A stretch of DNA of 64,000 nucleotides from a virus: positions 55,933-119,932 of IMG/VR virus record IMGVR_UViG_3300035698_025127; one strand, given 5' to 3'. The position numbers and the translations under genes were made by a program. The notes beneath the pieces are model-generated. The model did not search any database, had not been told where the DNA came from, and saw nothing but the letters and a program-made list of their open reading frames with translations. This document shows, piece after piece, positions 16,946-26,134 of the stretch (positions are counted from its first letter, which is position 1; every line of letters starts with the position of its first letter).

Positions 16946-19900
16946 ATGGCCAATGAACTTAATATTAAATTAGCAATAGAGAACAAAAAGAAATTTACCA
17001 AAGAAATTTCAGATACTTATGAGTCTTTGTTTTCTAATGCAATGCAAAAATCAGTCAAAAAAATCAGAACTGATACAACATGGCTTAAAGGTAAACCGAC
17101 AAAAGTAGATATTTTTGAGCATGTTGAACTTAAACCATCTAAGAAAATGGCCGGTCAGCTTAATGAAATTTTAAAAGGGCAAGCAGTTACTGCATTTGAA
17201 GCTAATAAGAAACTATCTAAAGAATATGTGGAGTCTATAACTAAAGATTTAAATTTGGCAAATAAGTCTATTTTTAAAGACAATAAATCAATGCAGGGTA
17301 TGTTGCTTGCACAGGCACAAAAATCAAAAATATCAATTGAAAAACTACAAAATGAATATCTTACTAGCTTAAAAACTATGTATACAAAAGGCACACAAGA
17401 TGATATATTATATGCTGAAACTGCATGGCAAACATATAATTTGTTGCTTGAAAGGGCAGAACAAAAAATACAGGAATTTGAAGCTTCAGGGGAAACAAGG
17501 GAAACACAAGAAGAAATTATAGAGAAAAGTTTCTTTTCGAAGCGCAGAGCGGCTGTTATTGAGCAAAGTATGGATATATATAATTCCAAAATTGTGTCAT
17601 GGGGTAAGAATTTAGTGCAGGCCTATTTATCATGGGAAGCCATTAAAGGTTCTATTGTTGACGTTGCAAACATACAATCGAAATTAACAATTCAGGCTAT
17701 TGCTGCTAATAAGCCCATTAGTGAATTATATGACAATGTTGAGAGTATCGCCCAAGCTACATTGGATTATGATGCATCTGCAACTCTTGTGGGTGTTTTT
17801 GCAAATGAAGGCCCAAAAGCAAGTATGGCACTTGATTTAATTGGGACGCAATTAGGACAACTTTCATTTTTAGGGACGGAGATTAGAGATGACGTTGCCG
17901 GTGGAATCGGGGCGATTGTAAGCCTGTCAAAAGACGGCGGCGCATCCTTGGGTGATTTTGCCGATTCCATTTTGAGCATTGCAAACACAGAAACGCGCTC
18001 TCAGATATTCTCGAACCTTATAAATACTTCCAAAACAATGGGTAAACAGGGCGTTACATGGCTAAAGAGAGCTGGGCGTGGATTCTCACAGCTTGAAAAA
18101 GTAATGACTGGTGTTGGTATTTCGTCCGGTGCAATTCGATCTATCTTTTCGGATATTGAGAAAATCAAAATACTTGATCCGACTTCTCCAATGGGGCAAC
18201 TTATTATGCGTTTTGGAGGCCGGGAGTCTATCTTTGAGATCAAGAAAGGTAATATTAAACCGGCATTTGACGCAATGACAAAATTTGCGCAACAATATCG
18301 TTCAGCGTTTACGATGGATACACCAGCAGCCATTTTACAACGAGAGCAACTTGCCGAAATGTTTGATTTGACGCCAGACATTATGGAAGCAATTTCTCAG
18401 CTTGCAAATACCGGTAGTTCTGCTTTGACAAAACAGCTTAAACTAGCAGAAGCACAACGTAAAGGTGGTAAAGAACTAGAAAACATTTATATGGAATATG
18501 CTAAGACTGACCCAACTTATGGATTAAAGTTATTTGCCCTTAAATTAGATGACATGCTAAAGAGTTTTGGCAAAGAAATAGTCCCCTATATTCCTGGCAT
18601 TATGAAAGTTATGAATGAAACGTTTACTCAACAGAATATGAAAGATGTTGCAAAATCACTTGCAACGTTTGCAACTGTTGGTGTTCCTCTTATTGTTGGG
18701 GCTCTTAAAGGCGTCGGCGCTTTGTTTGGTGGCCTAGACTTTATAACTGGTGGTGGCGGGAATGCTATTATGGGCGGACTTAAAACACTTATCGGCATTA
18801 AAATTGCAGGGCTTTTCAAATGGATTTTCGGTAAAAAGTTATTAATGAAAGTTCTTAAAGGTGCAACAGCAAAGACAGCGGTCGCATTTTCTGGCTTATT
18901 TACCGGACTTTCGCGCGCATGGGATGCGACAATGAAAAGCGGAAGCATGTTACATTCTATAATGGCCTTTGGTGGTGGATTTATTGAGGGGATGTTTAAG
19001 TTCTTTTCGACTATCCCAACAATGTTATTTGACGCTTTATTTGATACTAATATTACTGGGTTTGTTGATAATATGTTTGACAATATGCACAAATCCATTG
19101 ACGTTATTTTCCGGGATGGCATATTCGGGTTCTTCCAAGACTTGTGGCGAATTGTACGCGGCAAAGTTACGGAAATGGCCGATACGGCATGGAGTATTGC
19201 CAAAGCCGGTGGCGACGTATTGGCAGTATTGGGTGCAGCAGGCGCTCCTATGGGCCATAAGGTTGCCGGGCGCGAAAGGAAACGCAAGAAGACGTCGAAA
19301 AGAGCCCAAGACCCTCTAATTGTCGGGATGGCAATTGGTGGAGCCCTTGCAGTGAAAGAATCTAAAGGTGCCAAAGGAATGCGGGGATATGAGCATTTAG
19401 GCATAAAAAACAAAAAAGGCATAAATGTCAACCTTACAAAATCTTTTGGTGACGATTTACAAAGCGCACTTGATGGAGTGCCGCTAAGCATTAAAGACCA
19501 ATTACAAATAAATTATGCTTCAAGAAGTGGCGCTACACAAATAAAATTGTTTAATGCAGCTCTTGAAAAGGAAGGCTATCCTGCATATGGCAAACCGGGT
19601 TCACCTAAACATGCAGTTGGTGGAGTAGCGTTCCCGGGCACAAGTCGCCATGAAAAAGGTTTGGCTGTTGATATAGGCGGTATAGGTAGTTTGAGCCCGG
19701 AAGATAGAAGGGTACTATTATTAGAACTAAAAAGATATGGTCTTGGCCGCGGGCAAGGCCTTGGTATTGAAAAGCATCATATCGAACGTATTAAGGGTGG
19801 AGCTGAAGCATCATATTTAAGATCAGCACAAAATTCATCTAGGATGACCACACCAGCATCTATGCCAGTTGCTAGCAATCAGTCAACTTCTAATGCTAGT

Positions 19901-20050
19901 ATGCAATCAACAAATGAATTGCGCGGACAACTAAATCGCGTTGTTAATTTATTAGCAAGTATTGATAATACTTCTACAGATGCAAACAAAGATAATAAAA
20001 TAGCTAATGCTTTAACATCGGCTAATATCGAATTAACAAAGTTAGTATAA
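16946..20050 (+). CDS. Tail tape measure protein with C-terminal M15 peptidase
   Basis: At 1034 aa this is the longest gene of the window. The N-terminal third is long amphipathic helix. The middle contains hydrophobic segments (about residues 570-680), typical of tape measure proteins that fix tail length and later form a channel through the inner membrane. The C terminus carries an M15/VanY-like peptidase signature: SRHEKGLAVDIGG with His902 and Asp909 as zinc ligands and KHHIE with His944/His945. This domain probably cuts peptidoglycan cross-links during DNA entry. Two baseplate-type genes follow. Confidence 0.85.
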   Translation: MANELNIKLAIENKKKFTKEISDTYESLFSNAMQKSVKKIRTDTTWLKGKPTKVDIFEHVELKPSKKMAGQLNEILKGQAVTAFEANKKLSKEYVESITKDLNLANKSIFKDNKSMQGMLLAQAQKSKISIEKLQNEYLTSLKTMYTKGTQDDILYAETAWQTYNLLLERAEQKIQEFEASGETRETQEEIIEKSFFSKRRAAVIEQSMDIYNSKIVSWGKNLVQAYLSWEAIKGSIVDVANIQSKLTIQAIAANKPISELYDNVESIAQATLDYDASATLVGVFANEGPKASMALDLIGTQLGQLSFLGTEIRDDVAGGIGAIVSLSKDGGASLGDFADSILSIANTETRSQIFSNLINTSKTMGKQGVTWLKRAGRGFSQLEKVMTGVGISSGAIRSIFSDIEKIKILDPTSPMGQLIMRFGGRESIFEIKKGNIKPAFDAMTKFAQQYRSAFTMDTPAAILQREQLAEMFDLTPDIMEAISQLANTGSSALTKQLKLAEAQRKGGKELENIYMEYAKTDPTYGLKLFALKLDDMLKSFGKEIVPYIPGIMKVMNETFTQQNMKDVAKSLATFATVGVPLIVGALKGVGALFGGLDFITGGGGNAIMGGLKTLIGIKIAGLFKWIFGKKLLMKVLKGATAKTAVAFSGLFTGLSRAWDATMKSGSMLHSIMAFGGGFIEGMFKFFSTIPTMLFDALFDTNITGFVDNMFDNMHKSIDVIFRDGIFGFFQDLWRIVRGKVTEMADTAWSIAKAGGDVLAVLGAAGAPMGHKVAGRERKRKKTSKRAQDPLIVGMAIGGALAVKESKGAKGMRGYEHLGIKNKKGINVNLTKSFGDDLQSALDGVPLSIKDQLQINYASRSGATQIKLFNAALEKEGYPAYGKPGSPKHAVGGVAFPGTSRHEKGLAVDIGGIGSLSPEDRRVLLLELKRYGLGRGQGLGIEKHHIERIKGGAEASYLRSAQNSSRMTTPASMPVASNQSTSNASMQSTNELRGQLNRVVNLLASIDNTSTDANKDNKIANALTSANIELTKLV

Positions 20051-20060
20051 GGTAAACATA

Positions 20061-20810
20061 ATGCCTAGTTATAGAAATTCAGTTAGAGGGTTTATACTAC
20101 CGATAAGAAACTTCTCGGAAATAGGAGTAAGTAAAATAGCACCTATCTTTTTCCAATCAAATCCACAAATAACAGATTCAAAATCTGCTAGTTATGGTGG
20201 TGACACCCCAATGGGTAGAGCAGAAGGATTCTTAAATTATTCTAGTAGTACAAATAGATCGTTTAGCCTTACATTACAATATACGGCAGTAAGTTCCGAA
20301 TATGATACATTATGGGTAGCTCAACAAGTTTCACGAATAAAAGCACTCGTATACCCTATATATAGTCGTAGCAATAGAACAGCAAAAGAAACTTTTGCGA
20401 CTCCGCCGATGATTCTTTTGAATTATGGTCTGCAATATGTAAATATTCCCTGCAAAGTTTTAGATTATAGTAGCAATATTGAAGATGGCACCCCTATTGA
20501 TTCCCGTACAATGTTACCATATGTTACTACAATAACTATCAATTTACAGACGTCGTATCCATATGGATACGTGCCTGGACATGATGACATTGCAACTAAA
20601 TTTTCAAGTGATGATCCTAATGGCGACCGTGGCGATTCAATATTGCCATCTATCGGAGTACCTAACATTGAAAATAGTAGATATGAAAAGGAAAGTCCAT
20701 TTCCTAGAGGTATTAGCGCGGATAGACAAAACATAGCTGCACGATATAATGGTACAAATGCAACCGTGGCAAAGACTCGCCCACTCGGGTCTTTAAAGTG
20801 GGGTAATTAA
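20061..20810 (+). CDS. Baseplate or tail-tube initiator protein (probable)
   Basis: A 249-aa beta-rich protein right after the tape measure. The segment about 65-180 (FSLTLQYTA, VSRIKALVYPIYS, PPMILLNYGLQY, then a TMLPYVTTITINLQT strand pair) resembles the tube-like beta-sandwich found in baseplate proteins that start the tail tube (gp48/gp54 type). Its gene neighbour is gp53-like, which supports a baseplate role. Exact equivalence to a T4 protein is not established. Confidence 0.5.
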   Translation: MPSYRNSVRGFILPIRNFSEIGVSKIAPIFFQSNPQITDSKSASYGGDTPMGRAEGFLNYSSSTNRSFSLTLQYTAVSSEYDTLWVAQQVSRIKALVYPIYSRSNRTAKETFATPPMILLNYGLQYVNIPCKVLDYSSNIEDGTPIDSRTMLPYVTTITINLQTSYPYGYVPGHDDIATKFSSDDPNGDRGDSILPSIGVPNIENSRYEKESPFPRGISADRQNIAARYNGTNATVAKTRPLGSLKWGN

Positions 20811-20811
20811 T

Positions 20812-21111
20812 ATGCCTTTTTCACAAAACTCAAAGTATACCAGGAATAGTGTTAAGTATATTGATAATAACAATAAATTGCAAGTCTGGTACAATAGGCC
20901 AACTATTGAACAGCATAGTACTGATGAAGTTATTATGGTAGAAGCTGGTGAGCTTATGAGGCCGGACAAAATAGCTAATAGAATGTACGGAAAACCCAAC
21001 TTATCTTGGGTAATTATTCTGACAAACCAAATTTTCGATATTAGAGAATTTTATGTTGGACGTCAATTGCGTATTCCCAAACTGGAAAGGATTCAGGGAT
21101 TTATATTATAA
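20812..21111 (+). CDS. gp53-like baseplate wedge protein with LysM-like fold
   Basis: A 99-aa protein. The sequence VEAGELMRPDKIANRMYGKP, then LSWVIILTNQIFD and a final YVGRQLRIPK, follows the LysM-like pattern of phage gp53 baseplate wedge proteins: a helix after Gly, a tryptophan, Asn, and a closing Leu-x-Ile-Pro. The ATG follows the preceding stop by 1 nt. It closes the tail operon before a new promoter. Confidence 0.65.
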   Translation: MPFSQNSKYTRNSVKYIDNNNKLQVWYNRPTIEQHSTDEVIMVEAGELMRPDKIANRMYGKPNLSWVIILTNQIFDIREFYVGRQLRIPKLERIQGFIL

Positions 21112-21146
21112 GCATCTAACCCTTCCAATACGAGATTAATTAAAAC

Positions 21147-21175
21147 TTGACATAAAAGCCAAAGTGTGGTATAGT
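21147..21175 (+). promoter_or_regulatory. Sigma70-type promoter
   Basis: TTGACA at 21147-21152, 17-bp spacer, TATAGT at 21170-21175. It lies in the gap after the tail genes and drives the DHH phosphoesterase operon. Confidence 0.8.
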
Positions 21176-21213
21176 ATTCGTGAATGAACAAACCTTTTCA
21201 CGGAGTACAGTAT

Positions 21214-22119
21214 ATGAGAACAGTTATTTTCCACCATGGCGACCTTGACGGCTATGCTTCCGTCTGGGCATATTGTAAAATTACATGCACACCACGAACC
21301 GATATTATAGCAATTCCGGTAAATTATGGAGATACCGATTGGAAGAACTACGACATGGAATCACTTAAAAACAAAAAAGTTTTTATGTTTGATTTTTCGG
21401 TATCTAAAGAAGTAATTAGTGAAATTGAAAAGGTTGCGGAATCTTTTCTTCTTATTGACCACCATCAAAGTGCAGTAGAGCTACTTGGTGGCCTTCCCAA
21501 TTGTCATATTGATACAAATTTCTGTGGTGCTGTAAACGTATGGCGCTATTATTCCAAAACAGAAATCCCCCCATTCCTGCAATATGTCCAAAAATTAGAC
21601 CTTTGGCAATTTACCAATAGGCAAGAAGAATATATTTGTATGGGTTTATCCCAGATTGATCTTCGCTATGATGCTATTAATGAAATTGCGGAAAATTTTT
21701 ACAAGTTTTCATATCAACAAGATACTATTGCAAAATATCTTGCAAAAATAGGTGAAATGAAATACAGCAATGTACATAGGAGGGCCAAAAACACACTCAG
21801 GAATGGCCCGGCGTTCTATCTTGCTAGTACGGGTAGCATTTCCTTTAAAAAATACCACGAGGACGATATTCCGATGTTTAATATTCGTGATATTTTGTGG
21901 GCAAGTTCGGCGCTTTTCAAATATTCAGATTATAACCAAGTAGGATCTTTTATAATGAAAAATGACATTGTTTTGTTTTCCCTAAGAGGTATTGAAGGAC
22001 ACGAAGTGCTTCCGATTGCCAAAAAAATGAACGGTGGTGGACATCCAATGGCGTGTGGGTTTGAAATGTCTATTTCTGAATTTATTATTAGTGTGAACGA
22101 AGCTTGTCGTGAATACTAA
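21214..22119 (+). CDS. DHH/DHHA1 phosphoesterase
   Basis: A 301-aa protein. The ATG at 21214 is preceded by CGGAG, so it is preferred to 21184. Metal-binding motifs are present: HHGDLDGYAS (Asp10, Asp12), FDFS (Asp60) and IDHHQ (Asp82-His83-His84). A C-terminal substrate motif GGGHPMACGFEM marks DHHA1. The superfamily includes nanoRNase, RecJ and cyclic-dinucleotide phosphodiesterases. A lone DHH-DHHA1 protein of this length more likely acts on short oligonucleotides or cyclic nucleotides than as RecJ. Substrate cannot be read from sequence. Confidence 0.85.
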   Translation: MRTVIFHHGDLDGYASVWAYCKITCTPRTDIIAIPVNYGDTDWKNYDMESLKNKKVFMFDFSVSKEVISEIEKVAESFLLIDHHQSAVELLGGLPNCHIDTNFCGAVNVWRYYSKTEIPPFLQYVQKLDLWQFTNRQEEYICMGLSQIDLRYDAINEIAENFYKFSYQQDTIAKYLAKIGEMKYSNVHRRAKNTLRNGPAFYLASTGSISFKKYHEDDIPMFNIRDILWASSALFKYSDYNQVGSFIMKNDIVLFSLRGIEGHEVLPIAKKMNGGGHPMACGFEMSISEFIISVNEACREY

Positions 22120-22360
22120 AAACTACGGAATTGACAATATTAAACATGTAGGCCATTATTACCATGATCATTATATTGTTATTCTAGATGATATAGGAGA
22201 GCAAGAGCAAAATCTTGAAATTGAACCCGGAATGCTTGCCGTTATTACGACGGATGGAGATAGGATTATGTCGGAAATTCTCGACATTGAAACATTTTGC
22301 GGAACGTTTCAGGACAAACATGATGACCAATTTAGAATCTACTTTTTCGGAAAGGCATAA
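22109..22360 (+). CDS. Hypothetical acidic protein, 83 aa
   Basis: Starts at GTG overlapping the end of the DHH gene by 11 nt. A small beta-rich, acidic product. No family recognised. It is in the same operon and may be translated by coupling. Confidence 0.55.
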   Translation: MNTKNYGIDNIKHVGHYYHDHYIVILDDIGEQEQNLEIEPGMLAVITTDGDRIMSEILDIETFCGTFQDKHDDQFRIYFFGKA

Positions 22361-22364
22361 TGAA

Positions 22365-22820
22365 ATGTATTCATGTGATAGTAACCATCAAAAGCGTATT
22401 ATGATTGTTAGGGCGATTAACCAGGCAATTGTCCCATTTAACGTTCATAATAGAAATCAAATAGCAATGCCTTTGCTATATGTTTATACACGATTTAATC
22501 GTGATTTTGAAGAAATTTATCCTGATTTTATATATAACAAGTGTAATGTTGTTAGTCAAAAAGCAACAGATGATATAAATAAGTCTGTACTGTCAACTAC
22601 TACAATGTATACAAAATATACAAAAGATATTATGAAAATAAAACATTTTTGTGCTGATACTGGCATAGGGATGACAACATTATCGCAAGTATTATTTCAA
22701 CTAGAAGCATCAAGAAAATCGCCTATTTTAGACAATATGTTACCAGAAGACAATGATAAAGTATTACTATTTTTATGGGACATGGAATATAAACGTCCTG
22801 CTACACAAACCATTAACTAA
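22365..22820 (+). CDS. Hypothetical helical protein, 151 aa
   Basis: The ATG at 22365 lies after GAAAGG; the longer frame from 22215 overlaps the previous gene and is not used. The middle (AMPLLYVYTRF, then FEEIYPDFI) recalls the helix pair seen in the 42.7-53.9 kb family of this phage, but the match is weak. Function unknown. Confidence 0.55.
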   Translation: MYSCDSNHQKRIMIVRAINQAIVPFNVHNRNQIAMPLLYVYTRFNRDFEEIYPDFIYNKCNVVSQKATDDINKSVLSTTTMYTKYTKDIMKIKHFCADTGIGMTTLSQVLFQLEASRKSPILDNMLPEDNDKVLLFLWDMEYKRPATQTIN

Positions 22821-22837
22821 CAAAGGAACAAAACGAA

Positions 22838-23377
22838 ATGATCTACAACATGGACAGATTATATGCCGGGCTACATTATTGTGGGGAAATTCGCGGCATT
22901 TTCAGGCTTTACAATACTTTTTATTTAGCAAAACACTTGACCGGTTATCCACTTGTTTATGAATGGATTCCAAGTAGCCGTGGTGCAAGTAATGGCCCGT
23001 CAAGCTATTATCTTGGAAACGATATTATTTTCTTGATTAGGCGCGGCTTTGTCAGTCAAGATATTTTGTCAGACCGTTCTGTGTCATTTAAAGCCATTAA
23101 TAACGAATATTTCAAAAAATCCAAAGACATTGAAAAGGAAACGGCATATTACAAGAAATTTTTTAAAATTATTAGTGGTATGGACTGGCAAGTTGTAGCA
23201 CTGGCAGCAGCTTATATTGCAGAACGTAATAAGCCGGACAACGATCTTGCACTGGTTAATAGTATTGTGGCCGAACGTAAACGTAGTATTTATACGACTG
23301 AAAGGATTGTCCAGGCAATTAACTTTATTAGTGAGATAGAAACAAAATCTATCTATGCAAAACCCGAAGATAAATAG
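22838..23377 (+). CDS. Hypothetical protein, 179 aa
   Basis: Starts at ATG after AAGGAAC. Helical with several aromatic residues near the N terminus and a charged middle helix. No recognised family. It lies between the DHH and DUF5662 genes in one operon. Confidence 0.6.
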   Translation: MIYNMDRLYAGLHYCGEIRGIFRLYNTFYLAKHLTGYPLVYEWIPSSRGASNGPSSYYLGNDIIFLIRRGFVSQDILSDRSVSFKAINNEYFKKSKDIEKETAYYKKFFKIISGMDWQVVALAAAYIAERNKPDNDLALVNSIVAERKRSIYTTERIVQAINFISEIETKSIYAKPEDK

Positions 23378-23386
23378 AGGAACAAA

Positions 23387-23974
23387 ATGCAGGATTTTAG
23401 TCGCTATATAACACCAACAATGGCGGGGTATTACCATGAAAGAACAGCACGGCATATTAATCTTGTAAAGCAAAATGGATATAACGTTATCAAACATTTG
23501 CCAATGAATATGAAAATGAAAAACGAATTGGCGGCAAATTTGCAAAAACACGATATGTCAAAATTTGAAGATCCGGAAAAAACACCATACATCTTGATTA
23601 CATGGCGATACCATGTTTTAGAGGACGAATTTAGACGTTTGAATCTTACAAAAGAAATATTAGCAGATATGTCTGATATTACAGAATATCATGTTAAAAA
23701 TAACAAACATCACCCTGATTATTGGGATGACACTATAACAAGTAATTTTCTAAACCCTAAAGATAGAGATGCGCCGGGTGAAAAAGTTATCAATGCAACA
23801 AAAATGCCACTTGTAAGCATTATCGAAATGGTTTGTGATTGGTTTGCAGTTGGTCAGGAACGTGGAAATACCGCAAGAGAATGGGCTGGCCGTAGTATCG
23901 GAATACGCTGGGCATTTACAGAGCCACAAAAAATCTTTATTTACAATATAATTGACATTTTGGAAAATATCTAA
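23387..23974 (+). CDS. DUF5662 family protein
   Basis: A 195-aa protein matching the DUF5662 pattern: HINLVKQNGY, LQKHDMSKFEDPE, EYHVKNNKHHPDYWDD and LVSIIEMVCDWFAVG. The conserved His, His-Asp, His-His and Asp residues suggest a helical metal-dependent hydrolase of HD-like design; the biochemical role is not known. Common in phages and some bacteria. It overlaps the next start by 1 nt. Confidence 0.72.
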   Translation: MQDFSRYITPTMAGYYHERTARHINLVKQNGYNVIKHLPMNMKMKNELAANLQKHDMSKFEDPEKTPYILITWRYHVLEDEFRRLNLTKEILADMSDITEYHVKNNKHHPDYWDDTITSNFLNPKDRDAPGEKVINATKMPLVSIIEMVCDWFAVGQERGNTAREWAGRSIGIRWAFTEPQKIFIYNIIDILENI

Positions 23975-24306
23975 TGAAAAAGATACAATTATATGACAAA
24001 TTAGATATCCTTTTCTATAATGATGGCATTCAGATTTTTATGGCCACAGAATTTACAAATAGAAGGTTTCTTGGTGTTTTGATAGATTCTGGCGGCAAAG
24101 ATAATACTTATTTGATTATGGAACCTGACATTATTGCTTTTAATGAATTTTTAGCAAGTAAAAGAGACTTATTAAGTTTAATGATGGGTTCATCTATGCA
24201 TCAGGCAACTATAAATACCGATAAAAAACATTTTTGCTTACATACTACCTACAAGAAGATAAATAAGAAACTGTTGCCGGAGAAAGGGCAAACAAAATGG
24301 AACTAG
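23974..24306 (+). CDS. Hypothetical protein, 110 aa
   Basis: Coupled by TAATG to the DUF5662 gene. Mixed alpha/beta with a basic C terminus. No motif recognised. Confidence 0.55.
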   Translation: MKKIQLYDKLDILFYNDGIQIFMATEFTNRRFLGVLIDSGGKDNTYLIMEPDIIAFNEFLASKRDLLSLMMGSSMHQATINTDKKHFCLHTTYKKINKKLLPEKGQTKWN

Positions 24307-24701
24307 AGAACTTAGTAACCGATATAACGGAAGCTAAGAAGTATGCAAAACCTGCAAACTTTATGCCACCGTTAAAAAAAACAGCAGCAACTTATTCGGA
24401 GATTTTAGCAAGTGCCTCCAAAGCCGCTGCACTGGAATATGCAAAAACAAAAATAAACCCTAAAGTATATTGTGCAGTCTTGCTAAACTATGGCATTGGC
24501 GCTAAAGTAACAATTGGGAAACTTGCAGACGATGTTAATTTTATTTCACACCTCCAATTGGAGGTATTAGGAAGAGAATATGACGTCCGTCCTGTTGATT
24601 CAATGACTATTTATGTTGGGTATCCATCTGCTTCTATTGGTAGAATCCCGGATATGATTCTCAAAGAAATTCTAAACGCCCCGATATGGCAACTTGTATA
24701 A
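24297..24701 (+). CDS. Hypothetical protein, 134 aa
   Basis: Overlaps the previous gene by 10 nt and follows GGAGAAAGGG. The first half is helical and Ala/Lys-rich; the second half is beta-rich. Function not recognised. Confidence 0.58.
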   Translation: MELENLVTDITEAKKYAKPANFMPPLKKTAATYSEILASASKAAALEYAKTKINPKVYCAVLLNYGIGAKVTIGKLADDVNFISHLQLEVLGREYDVRPVDSMTIYVGYPSASIGRIPDMILKEILNAPIWQLV

Positions 24702-24710
24702 GGATTAAAT

Positions 24711-25346
24711 ATGTTTTTTACAAAGTTATTTTTCAAATTTAAGCATTGGTTTTTTCGCGCATGGACACTAGACTATCAAGCACGGGAAAGGGATTATTTC
24801 GGTACACCACACTGGCATTCATTAAGTCCGAGTTCTGCAAATATTATTATGTCAAAAATAAAATGGACAAAAGACGGATTTAAGGAATTGTGGGATGCAT
24901 CCCACCATCCATACTATTCCGATTATATTATTAATTCCATTTTGTTTACCCAAAATGTTGATATCGAAGCTGCAATCAAAATTGCAAAAAAAAGTTCATC
25001 TGAATTTTCGACTATGATGCAGCCAGTAAAAACCGGAGTCGGACAACCGGAAGGCTCATTTGATTGTGACGATTATGCTCTTTGGGCAGCAACGGCAATT
25101 CATTCACGCTATAAACCTATTGTCCTGTCCGTATTTTTCAAAACAGGCTGGTGGCCATGGCAAATTGGCGGACATGCTGTATGCATATATACATACAATA
25201 AGAAATTCTATCACATTGGAAATTGGGGGAAGTCTAAGGGCTATAAAACTGCAAAAGCACTAATTGACGATATTGTTAGCAAAACTGGCAATAAAAAATT
25301 AGTGGCGACGTATACCTATAAAATTAGCGACATTACAAACGATTAA
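24711..25346 (+). CDS. Transglutaminase-like cysteine protease fold (probable)
   Basis: A 211-aa protein. A candidate Cys-His-Asn triad: Cys119 in GSFDCDDYALWAA, His155 in GGHAVCIYTY and Asn171 in YHIGNWG. Spacing and the strand around the His are typical of transglutaminase-like/NlpC-like folds. An amphipathic basic and aromatic N terminus could contact membrane. It might cleave or link peptides, which is notable given the amidoligases elsewhere in the window, but activity is inferred only from these residues. Confidence 0.55.
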   Translation: MFFTKLFFKFKHWFFRAWTLDYQARERDYFGTPHWHSLSPSSANIIMSKIKWTKDGFKELWDASHHPYYSDYIINSILFTQNVDIEAAIKIAKKSSSEFSTMMQPVKTGVGQPEGSFDCDDYALWAATAIHSRYKPIVLSVFFKTGWWPWQIGGHAVCIYTYNKKFYHIGNWGKSKGYKTAKALIDDIVSKTGNKKLVATYTYKISDITND

Positions 25347-25354
25347 GAGGAATC

Positions 25355-25957
25355 ATGGAAAACAAAATTTTTGTAGAAGTTGAAGGCGTGGATTATTCTG
25401 GCAAAACCACTTTGATGGGGCACTTAGTAAATAGACTTGGTATTGTAGACCATTATTTCACAAGAGAACCATACAAAGGAGAATACCGCAATCTACTTTT
25501 AAATGCACCTTTGAAGCGCGATGAAGCTCTGGAAATTTTTGTAAAGGATCGCATAGAACACGTCAAAAGGATGAATACGTTGCCACATAAATATATCTGG
25601 TGCGACCGATATCTTCTCTCGACACTAGTTTATCAAACGGGGACTGAAAAAGAAATTGTGGAAATTATGGAAATGCATAAAGAGGAAAATCTTCCACTCC
25701 CAGATGTTCTGGTTTATTTATTCTGCTCAAAAGAAGTTGCCCGGCAAAGAGCATCAGAACGGCCAGAAACTAACCACTATGACGAACACCACCGAGAGAA
25801 TGCTAAAAGGTATAGGAAAGTTTTATCAAGCGATTCTACGCCATATTACAAGACAATTCCGGTACTGGAGTTCGATACAAGCGTACATGGGCCGGAAGCA
25901 ATTGCCAAACATGTTTGGGATTCGGTCAAGAAGAAAATAGTATTCGCAAATGAATAA
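25355..25957 (+). CDS. tmk: Thymidylate kinase
   Basis: A 200-aa dTMP kinase, making dTDP for phage DNA. P-loop at VEVEGVDYSGKTT (residues 7-19), the dTMP-site FTREPYKGEYR, DRYLLST as the DRY motif, and a LID-like region with Arg (ARQRASERPE). Length fits the family. AGAGGAAT precedes the ATG. It is the last gene of its operon before a strong terminator. Confidence 0.88.
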   Translation: MENKIFVEVEGVDYSGKTTLMGHLVNRLGIVDHYFTREPYKGEYRNLLLNAPLKRDEALEIFVKDRIEHVKRMNTLPHKYIWCDRYLLSTLVYQTGTEKEIVEIMEMHKEENLPLPDVLVYLFCSKEVARQRASERPETNHYDEHHRENAKRYRKVLSSDSTPYYKTIPVLEFDTSVHGPEAIAKHVWDSVKKKIVFANE

Positions 25958-25990
25958 AGAAAAAGCCCCGATTAAGGGGCTTTTTCTTTG
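25956..25990 (+). terminator. Strong Rho-independent terminator
   Basis: A 14-bp perfect stem (25956-25969 AAAGAAAAAGCCCC with 25976-25989) with loop GATTAA. The 3' arm itself provides the T-run. The A-rich 5' arm could let it act in both directions, which suits the convergent genes. Confidence 0.88.
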
Positions 25991-26116
25991 CTCAATTATA
26001 CTTTTTTACATATACGTTTCAAGTTTGTCAATATGTTCCTGAAGTCGCCGGCATTCAAGCTGCTATTTTGCTAATTAGCATGCACACAAAGCCACAAACT
26101 CATTTTTTGTCAACTC

Positions 26117-26134
26117 AAAGACAATATTGTCTTT
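26117..26134. repeat. 18-bp perfect palindrome
   Basis: AAAGACAATATTGTCTTT is a perfect loop-free palindrome at the 3' end of a minus-strand gene. It could be a protein-binding site. The surrounding 25991-26132 region, between the convergent operons, shows no gene. Confidence 0.5.

Noticed and set aside
18628-19491. Long minus-strand ORF (287 aa) inside the tape measure gene
   Set aside because: It is the antisense shadow of a clearly coding frame, has low-complexity Pro/Ser/Ala composition and no ribosome binding site or promoter.
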